This document shows, piece after piece, positions 1-5,854 of a stretch of 7,306 bases of DNA; position 1 is the first letter of the stretch, and every line of letters starts with the position of its first letter. Source of the stretch: Deltaproteobacteria bacterium UBA5756 (GTDB taxonomy: Bacteria > Desulfobacterota > Syntrophorhabdia > Syntrophorhabdales > Syntrophorhabdaceae); contig DIFE01000084.1 in NCBI GenBank assembly GCA_002418985.1, positions 3,245 through 10,550 on the forward strand, given 5' to 3'. The notes under the pieces were generated by a model. The model searched no databases. It had not been told where the DNA came from and saw only the letters and a program-made list of their open reading frames with translations. A program made the position numbers and the translations under genes.

Positions 1-395
1 TCTGTGAGCACCTCGGTGAATATACCTTCACGAGGCATGACGCAATCTCCAACGGCCTGGAAGATGGCACAGCGTGTGTGGCATTCCTTACCTATCTGGG
101 TCACGCGGAGAAGGACACCCCGTGACGTCCTGAGATCGGTCCCCACGGGCAATTCATAGAGGACAATCCCTTCCGTGGTAAGGTTCTCGGCAAAGTCTCC
201 GGCCGTGACATCAAGGCCCTTCGCCCTGATCTTTTCGATGCTTTCCTGACCCAGCAGACTAACCTGACGGTGCATGAAACCGGCGTGGGCGTCGCCGGCC
301 AGACCCTTATCCTTCAAGAGTCGGCACGTTCCGATATTGTGTTTCTTTTCACCCTTGGCTTCACTGATATTTACGGAGACGATCCTGCCCTTCAT
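1..395 (-). CDS. MOSC-domain protein, C-terminus beyond window (partial)
   Basis: This is the last visible gene of the Moco operon. It reads 131 complete codons from an ATG at 393-395 and is still open at base 1. MOSC domains bind molybdenum cofactor or carry sulfur for it in the cytoplasm. Family hallmarks are visible: GLAGDAHAG (31-39), RQVSLL (43-48), GDFAENLT (66-73), GKECHTRC (102-109) and GDCVMPREGIF (116-126). Cys105 and Cys109 sit where the family has its conserved cysteine. The start overlaps the moaC stop by 4 nt (ATGA), which implies translational coupling, and a G-rich tract precedes it. Bacterial relatives are either about 140-150 residues long or continue into a MogA-like molybdopterin adenylyltransferase domain; the window edge prevents telling which. 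The MOSC assignment is firm. The exact substrate is not. Confidence 0.88.
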   Translation of the reverse strand, partial: MKGRIVSVNISEAKGEKKHNIGTCRLLKDKGLAGDAHAGFMHRQVSLLGQESIEKIRAKGLDVTAGDFAENLTTEGIVLYELPVGTDLRTSRGVLLRVTQIGKECHTRCAIFQAVGDCVMPREGIFTEVLT

Positions 396-907
396 GTTGG
401 TCCCCCCGGTTCCTTCCTTTTGTAGGCCCCGCTTTTCCCTCCGCTCTTCCCGATGAGAAAGAACGGACCGAGTTCGATACCCTTGTCAACCGCCTTGCAC
501 ATGTCGTAAATGGTGAGTCCCACGACCATGGCGCAGGTGAGGGCCTCCATCTCGACCCCGGTTTGCCCCCTGGTCTTCACCGTGGACGTGATCTCAACGG
601 TGTGATGGCTGTCATCGAAGGCATAGTCGACATCGATATGGGTGATGGCCAACGGATGGCACAGGGGGATAAGTTCGTGCGTCTTCTTCGCCGCCATGAT
701 CCCGGCTATCTTGGCCACCGTGAAGATATCTCCCTTCGGGCCGCTTCCCGCCCGTATGAGGTCGTACGTCTCGCGTGACATCATTACCCTGCCGGACGCC
801 ACCGCCTCCCGATCAGTCTCTTTCTTCTGAGTAACATCCACCATCCGTGCATTACCCTTACTATCGACATGACTCAATTTAGTCAAAACAAACCCCCATA
901 ATCTCAC
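392..907 (-). CDS. moaC: Cyclic pyranopterin monophosphate synthase MoaC
   Basis: MoaC converts 3',8-cyclo-7,8-dihydro-GTP, the MoaA product, into cyclic pyranopterin monophosphate, completing step one of Moco synthesis in the cytoplasm. Signatures seen are ARMVDV (20-25), KKTHELIPLCHPL (74-86), TGVEMEALT (116-124), IYDMCKAVDK (133-142) and KSGGKSG (154-160). The catalytic set Lys58, His84, Asp135 and Lys138 is intact. The frame opens with GTG at 905-907 (171 aa), which has an AGGTGAT Shine-Dalgarno-like sequence 9 nt upstream. A TTG at 884-886 (164 aa) would align the N-terminus with E. coli MoaC: every catalytic residue is shifted by exactly 7 from the E. coli numbering I recall (51, 77, 128, 131). 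The true start is therefore uncertain by seven codons. It lies 22 nt after moaA and overlaps the MOSC gene by 4 nt. Confidence 0.97.
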   Translation of the reverse strand: MRLWGFVLTKLSHVDSKGNARMVDVTQKKETDREAVASGRVMMSRETYDLIRAGSGPKGDIFTVAKIAGIMAAKKTHELIPLCHPLAITHIDVDYAFDDSHHTVEITSTVKTRGQTGVEMEALTCAMVVGLTIYDMCKAVDKGIELGPFFLIGKSGGKSGAYKRKEPGGPT

Positions 908-916
908 CCATTGCCC

Positions 917-923
917 ATCACCT
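917..923 (-). promoter_or_regulatory. Shine-Dalgarno-like site for the GTG start of moaC
   Basis: The minus strand reads AGGTGAT in the 22-nt gap between the moaA stop and the moaC GTG, with 9 nt before the GTG at 905-907. It matches the 3' part of the full anti-Shine-Dalgarno complement, so the effective spacing is slightly long. It favours the GTG start, whereas the alternative TTG at 884-886 is preceded only by a run of five G residues. The site is weak evidence on its own. Confidence 0.4.
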
Positions 924-929
924 GTATCT

Positions 930-1913
930 CTATCCCCCTATATTTCTCAGGGTCCTCTGGCATTTCTTTATTGCACCCATTTCGAGTTTCTTTTCCGGTT
1001 TGACCTTCACGACGTTTACGATAAATTCCTTGATCTCCTGATCGTTTTTGCCGGACCTCAGGAGTGCCTTTACGTCGTATTCCACGTCTGAGAAGAGACA
1101 CGGGCGAATCATACCGTTGGAGGTCAGCCTGATTCTATTGCACTCCGCGCAGATATGACTGGAAACGGGGCTGATGAAACCGATCCTGCCGGAACCTCCG
1201 TTTATGTCGTAAACCTTTGCCGGTCCCTTGCCGCGACTTGTCGATGGAACAAGCTCGAATTTCTCCCGGATGACGTCTTCGATCTGTTTCGACGTGATGA
1301 TGTCGGTGGATTTCCACATCGAGGTGTCTCCGAAGGGCATAAACTCGATGAACCGGACCTCGTGGTCCCATTTACGGGCGATGCTGACAAAATCGAGTAT
1401 TTCGTCGTCGTTGAAGCCTTTGATGATGACGGTGTTGATCTTGATCGGGTTCAGGCCGCCGTATGTTGCCTTCTTGATGCTCTCTATCACTCTGTCGAAG
1501 GCATCGACGCAGGCGATCCAGGCAAATCTGTCTTTTCTCAGGGTATCGAGGCTGATATTGATGCGCGTGAGACCGGCCGCCTTAAGCTCCTCAAGGTTGT
1601 CGGCGAGAAGGACCCCATTCGTCGTGAGGCTTATGTCGGCAATCCCTGCGATACCGCCAAGCTCCTTCAGAAGGTGAGGCAGACCTTTTCTGGTGAGAGG
1701 TTCTCCGCCGGTAAGACGCACCTTTTTGACCCCCATAGAGGCACATATCCTGACAAAACGGATGATCTCTTCGTAGGAAAGGACTTCCGTGTGGGGGATA
1801 AAGGGAAAATCGCCGTCGATGCAGTATCTGCACCTGAGATTGCACCGGTCCGTGACGGAAATACGGACGTAATCGATCACCCTGTTATAATCGTCGACAA
1901 GCATGGATATCAT
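930..1913 (-). CDS. moaA: GTP 3',8-cyclase MoaA (radical SAM)
   Basis: MoaA carries out the first committed step of molybdenum-cofactor synthesis: radical-SAM rearrangement of GTP to 3',8-cyclo-7,8-dihydro-GTP, passed to MoaC. The N-terminal 4Fe-4S motif CNLRCRYC has Cys24, Cys28 and Cys31, followed by the SAM-binding LTGGEPL (67-73) and TTNG (97-100). The C-terminal substrate cluster is CAECNRIRL (255-263) with the third ligand Cys272, giving Cx2Cx13C. The protein ends in Gly-Gly, the conserved MoaA C-terminal tail that reaches into the active site. At 327 aa it has the normal family length. The ATG at 1911-1913 is chosen because GAAGG lies 7 nt upstream and it puts the first cluster cysteine at residue 24 as in E. 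coli; Met4 is a possible alternative. It overlaps the preceding moeA-PBP stop by 4 nt (ATGA). Confidence 0.98.
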   Translation of the reverse strand: MISMLVDDYNRVIDYVRISVTDRCNLRCRYCIDGDFPFIPHTEVLSYEEIIRFVRICASMGVKKVRLTGGEPLTRKGLPHLLKELGGIAGIADISLTTNGVLLADNLEELKAAGLTRINISLDTLRKDRFAWIACVDAFDRVIESIKKATYGGLNPIKINTVIIKGFNDDEILDFVSIARKWDHEVRFIEFMPFGDTSMWKSTDIITSKQIEDVIREKFELVPSTSRGKGPAKVYDINGGSGRIGFISPVSSHICAECNRIRLTSNGMIRPCLFSDVEYDVKALLRSGKNDQEIKEFIVNVVKVKPEKKLEMGAIKKCQRTLRNIGG

Positions 1914-3838
1914 GTAGCAGCCTTCCCGGCCGGAGAAACGACATATTTCACCTTCCCCGACTCGACCGTATTGTATCCCCCCATATCTTCGAGTCTTCCC
2001 CTGAATTCGCGGGAGACGAGTGTGTCCATAAGGATCCGGAACCGCTCGTCACCGGCAAAATCCTCGGTGACGATGAGGTCATAGTCTTCCTCGGCCAGCG
2101 GGATGAAGTCCAGGGAAAACGCCCGTGCCACCGAGTATATGCCGATTCCCGCGTCTGCGATGGATTCTTTTACCAGGATCCCGACTGCAGTGTGTGAAGA
2201 CTCCTCTCTATCATACCCGCTGACGGCCTTTTTTTCAACACTCTCCTTCGCAAGCATGAGGTCGAAGAGTATACGCGTGCCGGAACCGAATTGCCGGTTC
2301 ACAAACTTAAGACCCGGTCGGGCGAGGTCTGAGATACCCCGGATAGACAGGGGATTCCCGTGCTTGACCAGTATACCCTGCTGTCTCTTGACGACATGGA
2401 CAAGCTGAAGGGGTACCTCGGAAAGGTATTTCCTGATGACCGGTATGTTGTATGTCCTGCCGTCGTCATCAAGAATGTGGGTGGTCGCAAGACCTGCGAC
2501 GCCCGCCTTCACGGCAAGTATCCCGCTCAAGCTCCCCGTGTGTGTCGAAATGAGGTCCACTCCCGGATGACGGGCCTTCACTATATCACGCGCCACATCC
2601 AGGGAAAGATCGTGGCTGCCTATGATGTGGATGCGCGCGGCGATCTCGCCTTCGGCCCGAAGAAGTTCGCAGGGCACTTCCTCCCCCTGCGTATAGCCCT
2701 CGACTTCAATCGGCACGTTGATAATGCCGTCGGCCCGAGCCATCGAAGAAAAAATGCTTGCGCCCCGGGCCAGCGGGATCGCGTAATACCTGCCCTTGTT
2801 CCTCACCAGATTTACCCTGATCGCCTCCTCGATGCCGATCCTCGAGGGCACCTTGTAGGCTGTAACACAGGGAACCACGTTCTTCGTGAACGTGATGCCC
2901 ATGAACTTTTCGAAAACGGGTTTTACGAATCGCATGAAGGTAATGACCGCCGAAACGGGATACCCCGGTATGCCGAACACCGGCCTCCCCTCAACGATAC
3001 CGAAGAGAAGGGGTTTGCCCGGCATCATGGAGACACCGTGGAAGACCACCTCGCCGAGTTCGTCTATGACGCTTCCCGTAAAGTCTTCCGTTCCGGCGCT
3101 GGAGCCGGCATTGATCATTATGAGGTCGTATCTGCCGGAGGCGTCCGACAGGGTCTTTGCAAGCTCCTGTCTTGTGATGACTATTCCGGACACGAAGGTT
3201 TCGCAGCCGGCCTCCCGGGAAAGAGACTGAAGGGTGTGGGAGTTGAAATCAATAAGTTGCGGCCTGTGTTGTGCGTCGGGGCTTTCCTTGAATATGTCTA
3301 TTAATTCCTTTCCCGTCGGGACGATGAGCACCCTTGGCTTTCTCCGAACCGCCACCCCGGTTACGCCGACAGAGATGATCATGCCGATATCGAAGGCGGT
3401 GATGACATGATTGACGGGAAGAAGCATGTCTCCTTCGATGACGTCCTCGCCGACCATTCGCGTATTTTGCCAGAGGTAGACCGGCTTTCTTATCGTTATG
3501 GCGTCTTCCGAAACCTCCGCGTCCTCCACCATGATCACCGCGTCGGTCCCATGGGGCAGAACGTCACCGGTATTGACGGCGGCAGCATCATCGCCCTTTT
3601 TCAGGACGAGAGGTCTCGACAGGTCGGCTCCAAGGGTCCCTTCATGGAAAACGGCGAAGCCGTCCATCGCGGAGCACAGGAAGGGAGGATTGGAAAAAGA
3701 CGCAAAAACAGGCCGGGCCGTCACCCTGCCCAGGCATCCATAGGAGGGAATCACCTCTTCTTCACCTGAGGGTTGGATGCGCTCCATGATAAGGCGCAGG
3801 GCCGCGTCACCCGGGATTGTCTTTAGATATCGCTTCAT
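1910..3838 (-). CDS. moeA: MoeA molybdopterin molybdotransferase fused to a PBP-like (COG1910-type) domain
   Basis: Residues 1 to about 398 form a complete MoeA-type insertase, the family that uses molybdate (or tungstate) to release metal-bound cofactor from adenylyl-molybdopterin. Seen motifs are AMDGFAV (57-63), NTGDVLPHGTDAV (89-101), the MoCF-fold PTGKEL (174-179), NAGSSAGTEDF (243-253), MPGKP (272-276) and GIPGYPVSA (289-297). Residues about 400-635 match the periplasmic-binding-protein-like domain often fused to MoeA, including IIGSHDLSLD (405-414) and NRQFGSGTR (514-522). There is no signal peptide and the domain follows a cytoplasmic enzyme, so it is predicted to act in the cytosol. 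I infer it senses or delivers an oxyanion or pterin ligand. At 642 aa it is far longer than plain MoeA (about 400). It lies 30 nt downstream of a second moeA, and its own upstream Shine-Dalgarno is weak. Confidence 0.93.
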   Translation of the reverse strand: MKRYLKTIPGDAALRLIMERIQPSGEEEVIPSYGCLGRVTARPVFASFSNPPFLCSAMDGFAVFHEGTLGADLSRPLVLKKGDDAAAVNTGDVLPHGTDAVIMVEDAEVSEDAITIRKPVYLWQNTRMVGEDVIEGDMLLPVNHVITAFDIGMIISVGVTGVAVRRKPRVLIVPTGKELIDIFKESPDAQHRPQLIDFNSHTLQSLSREAGCETFVSGIVITRQELAKTLSDASGRYDLIMINAGSSAGTEDFTGSVIDELGEVVFHGVSMMPGKPLLFGIVEGRPVFGIPGYPVSAVITFMRFVKPVFEKFMGITFTKNVVPCVTAYKVPSRIGIEEAIRVNLVRNKGRYYAIPLARGASIFSSMARADGIINVPIEVEGYTQGEEVPCELLRAEGEIAARIHIIGSHDLSLDVARDIVKARHPGVDLISTHTGSLSGILAVKAGVAGLATTHILDDDGRTYNIPVIRKYLSEVPLQLVHVVKRQQGILVKHGNPLSIRGISDLARPGLKFVNRQFGSGTRILFDLMLAKESVEKKAVSGYDREESSHTAVGILVKESIADAGIGIYSVARAFSLDFIPLAEEDYDLIVTEDFAGDERFRILMDTLVSREFRGRLEDMGGYNTVESGKVKYVVSPAGKAAT

Positions 3839-3868
3839 TCGGGATTACCCCGGCTCACATCGGATTCG

Positions 3869-5086
3869 CTATTCAAAACGGTGAACCTCGACCAGTTCAT
3901 CTTTCTCGAGTCCTTCCATGCCCTCCGGGATCACGATGTACCCTTCGGCCTCGGACAGGGAGGAAATTACCGATGATTTCGCAAATATCGGCGTCACCAG
4001 ATATCTTCCGCCTTCTCCGGAGATCTTTACGCGCACGTACTCTTCGAAACCATAGGATGAAGGGATGTTTGTCGTAAGGGTACCCGCTGAGGTCATCGGC
4101 GGCCGGAGGGCCTCCCCCGTCAATCTCCTCAGAAGGGGCAGGACAAAACGCACCGTTACCATGGCACAGGAAACGGGATGACCGGGGAGACCGAAAATCG
4201 GCTTCCCGAAGATCCGGCCGAAGATGGTGGGCTTCCCCGGTTTTACGTTTATGCCGTGGAGCATGATCTCGCCTCCGAGCTTCTCAATCACGTCGGTGAC
4301 ATGATCACGCTCACCTTTGGAACTTCCCCCGGATACGAGGATGAGGTCGTATTCCCCCGAGGCGGTGAGCTTCTCCGTGATGTCTTCGATTGTGTCACGC
4401 ACAAGGCCCGTAAATGTGACATCGGCTCCCGATGCCCTGAGGAGCGCCGCTACGGTGTGCCGGTTTATGTCGCGTACCTTTCCGAAGGGTGGTCTTTCTT
4501 CGACGGGAACGATCTCGTCGCCTGAAGACAGGAGCGCGACCCTCGGCCTTGAGAAAACCTTGATCCGGGCGGCCCCGATTGCAGCGAGTACCCCAAGGTC
4601 AAAGGGGCCGATCCTCTTCCCCCGGGCAATCACAACGCTTCCCTTGCCGACATCCTCACCGGTATAGATGATGTTCTCACCCTTGTATACCGGCCTCGTG
4701 ACCTCCACTTCTCCTTCCAGGGCGCGGACGTATTCCTGCATCACGACGCCGTCGGCGCCCTCGGGGACCATCGACCCGGTACTTACGAGAACACAGCTGC
4801 CCTCGGCGGCATGAACACGAGCGACGTCACCGATCCTCACCTCTCCGGAAAGTTTGAGAAAGGCCGGGCTGGTCTCCCTGGCACCCTGGGTATCCTTGGC
4901 AACCACAGCGTAGCCGTCGACAAGGGACCGCGAAAAACCGGGGATCGCCTCCGCGGCAAGGATATCTTCGGCGACCACCCTGCCCGAGGCCTCGTCGAGG
5001 CCCGTCATTTCCATTTCGGGGGTCGGGGGGGTCGAAAGGATCAATTCGAGGGCCTGTTGTACTGTAACCGCTTTCAGGAACTCCAT
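3869..5086 (-). CDS. moeA: Molybdopterin molybdenumtransferase MoeA
   Basis: This is a stand-alone MoeA of standard length (405 aa) and the first gene of the operon. It is predicted to insert the metal into adenylyl-molybdopterin, yielding Moco or the tungsten equivalent. Motifs in order are SLVDGYAV (54-61), STGSMVPEGADGVV (102-115), TGED (142-145), the MoCF-domain SSGDE (187-191), VSGGSSKGERD (251-261), KPGKPTIFG (282-290) and GLPGHPVS (299-306). The acidic residues expected for Mg/oxyanion handling are retained (Asp57, Asp145, Asp190/Glu191, Asp261 region). Only ATG at 5084-5086 gives a full-length N-terminus. Its GGAG lies just 2 nt upstream, an unusually short spacing, so initiation may be weak or rely on a very short leader. 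It is clearly diverged from the fused MoeA downstream and is not a recent duplicate. Confidence 0.97.
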   Translation of the reverse strand: MEFLKAVTVQQALELILSTPPTPEMEMTGLDEASGRVVAEDILAAEAIPGFSRSLVDGYAVVAKDTQGARETSPAFLKLSGEVRIGDVARVHAAEGSCVLVSTGSMVPEGADGVVMQEYVRALEGEVEVTRPVYKGENIIYTGEDVGKGSVVIARGKRIGPFDLGVLAAIGAARIKVFSRPRVALLSSGDEIVPVEERPPFGKVRDINRHTVAALLRASGADVTFTGLVRDTIEDITEKLTASGEYDLILVSGGSSKGERDHVTDVIEKLGGEIMLHGINVKPGKPTIFGRIFGKPIFGLPGHPVSCAMVTVRFVLPLLRRLTGEALRPPMTSAGTLTTNIPSSYGFEEYVRVKISGEGGRYLVTPIFAKSSVISSLSEAEGYIVIPEGMEGLEKDELVEVHRFE

Positions 5087-5091
5087 AACTC

Positions 5092-5115
5092 CGTTATATT
5101 ACCATAAAGGTAATG
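5092..5115. promoter_or_regulatory. ModE-like operator candidate upstream of moeA
   Basis: The plus strand reads CGTTATATT at 5092-5100, then 6 nt, then AAGGTAATG at 5107-5115. The left half equals the left half of the E. coli modA ModE operator as I recall it, and the 9-6-9 layout is the same. The right half is degenerate (about 5 of 9). The outer arms CGTTA/TAATG are near-palindromic, and a tighter perfect inverted repeat ATTACC-N5-GGTAAT (5098-5114) lies inside. It would cover the presumed -10 and transcription start of the moeA operon, as a molybdate-responsive repressor would. The region is AT-rich and only one half is convincing, so this is a candidate only. Confidence 0.33.
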
Positions 5116-5129
5116 GTTTTTCCTTTGAA
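5101..5129 (-). promoter_or_regulatory. Possible sigma70-type promoter of the Moco operon
   Basis: On the minus strand TTCAAA (plus 5124-5129) is separated by 17 nt from TATGGT (plus 5101-5106); each hexamer matches its consensus at 4 of 6 positions. Transcription would start near 5094, leaving a leader of about 8 nt before the moeA ATG. An alternative -10, TAATAT (plus 5096-5101), would give an essentially leaderless message. The 134-nt region must contain the promoter unless transcription comes from elsewhere, because the next gene upstream is divergent. Confidence 0.35.
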
Positions 5130-5141
5130 AACAGACTGTTT
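5129..5141. repeat. 13-bp imperfectly isolated palindrome AAACAG-N-CTGTTT
   Basis: A perfect 6-bp inverted repeat with a one-base centre lies between the two divergent promoters and adjoins the moeA -35. The size and position suit a dimeric regulator, but a six-base arm is short enough to arise by chance. No second copy was noticed in the window. The rest of the intergenic region (about 5142-5186) shows nothing recognisable. Confidence 0.25.
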
Positions 5142-5186
5142 CACGGGATGGACCGATGCCGGCAAAACCTCTTTCATCATTCGCCC

Positions 5187-5215
5187 TTGAGTAATTTTTT
5201 GAAAACGGGTATCAT
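5187..5215 (+). promoter_or_regulatory. Sigma70-like promoter for the PIN-like gene, possibly leaderless
   Basis: TTGAGT (5187-5192) and TATCAT (5210-5215) are separated by exactly 17 nt. The hexamers match consensus at 4 and 5 of 6 positions. The -10 ends 5 nt before the ATG at 5221, so transcription should begin at about the start codon. No Shine-Dalgarno is visible upstream of that ATG, which fits leaderless initiation or use of a slightly later start. Confidence 0.5.
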
Positions 5216-5220
5216 ATGCC

Positions 5221-5835
5221 ATGGAAATGACAACGAAACGGATCATACTCGTCGATTTCGAAAACATTCAAAAATTCGATTTCGACAATATCGACACAAC
5301 GAATACGAACATTGCCATTTTTGTGGGGAAGTCGCAGAACAAGATCCCCTTTTCCCTGGTGGAAAAGGCGCAGTCGTTCGGCGATCGCCTGATCTGGGTC
5401 AAGATAGCGGGAGACGGTAAAAACAATCTGGATTTCCACCTTGCCTTCGAGTTGGGAAGGCTCTGTGAGCGAATGGAAAAGGATGTCGAACTCATCATAC
5501 TGTCCAAGGACAGTGGTTACGACTCGCTGATCAGGTACATCAATGAACTTGGCATAAAGACACGCAGAATCGCCAACCCGGCGGAGCTCTCAGACAGCAA
5601 GAAGCAGCTCCCGTCATCCAACTTCACGAAATACATCGTCAATAACCTCAACAAGATTGACGGCCAGAAACGCCCCCGGACCTTGAGGACGCTGAAAAAA
5701 CATATCGAGTCGTTGCTGCGCGAAAAAGCGGGCCCCAGCGAGATCGACGCCGTACTCGAAGAGATGTTCATCTCGGGCCTCCTCAGCGAAATCAACAACC
5801 GCCTCAAGTATACCTTCGATACGTCAGAAACATAG
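5221..5835 (+). CDS. PIN-like (NYN/PIN-fold) domain protein, putative RNase
   Basis: This 204-aa protein has the layout of stand-alone PIN-like nuclease-fold proteins. Residues 8-16 hold the first strand with ILVDFEN. Residues 31-44 hold IAIFVGKSQNKIPF, 61-72 hold KIAGDGKNNLDF, and 92-104 hold IILSKDSGYDSLI. The acidic positions Asp12, Glu14, Asp71, Asp97 and Asp101 fit a metal-binding PIN-type active site that cuts RNA. The tail (about 150-200), starting RPRTLRTLKKHI, is helical and ends in a strand-like segment, resembling a winged-helix module that could bind nucleic acid or a partner. There is no signal peptide or membrane segment, so it is cytoplasmic. Met1 at 5221 has no Shine-Dalgarno; Met3 at 5227 is an alternative. 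No antitoxin-sized partner is adjacent, so it does not look like a VapBC-type toxin. Fold assignment is good; activity and target are unknown. Confidence 0.85.
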   Translation: MEMTTKRIILVDFENIQKFDFDNIDTTNTNIAIFVGKSQNKIPFSLVEKAQSFGDRLIWVKIAGDGKNNLDFHLAFELGRLCERMEKDVELIILSKDSGYDSLIRYINELGIKTRRIANPAELSDSKKQLPSSNFTKYIVNNLNKIDGQKRPRTLRTLKKHIESLLREKAGPSEIDAVLEEMFISGLLSEINNRLKYTFDTSET

Positions 5836-5854
5836 AGATAGAAGATTGGCACTC

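Noticed and set aside
1155..2084. 309-codon open frame on the plus strand opposite moaA
   Set aside because: It is fully antisense to a clearly conserved radical SAM gene and its start region. Its translation shows no recognisable domain, and its composition is what the complementary strand of GC-leaning coding DNA gives.
2360..3304. 314-codon open frame on the plus strand opposite the moeA-PBP fusion
   Set aside because: It is antisense to well-conserved MoeA and PBP motifs, with no domain and no convincing ribosome binding site. It is treated as a shadow frame.
5087..5220. Moco riboswitch upstream of the operon
   Set aside because: The 134-nt region is shorter than needed for the usual leader plus aptamer, no multi-stem fold is apparent by eye, and the predicted transcript leader is only a few nucleotides long.
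5221..5835. PIN-like protein as the toxin of a VapBC-type toxin-antitoxin pair
   Set aside because: It is longer than VapC (about 130 aa), has the NYN/PIN-like motif order rather than the VapC one, and no small antitoxin gene overlaps or precedes it; the upstream region is intergenic and then a divergent moeA.
5836..5854. Terminator between the PIN-like gene and the MFS gene
   Set aside because: The 19-nt gap has no inverted repeat or T-run, so read-through into the transporter gene is more likely.
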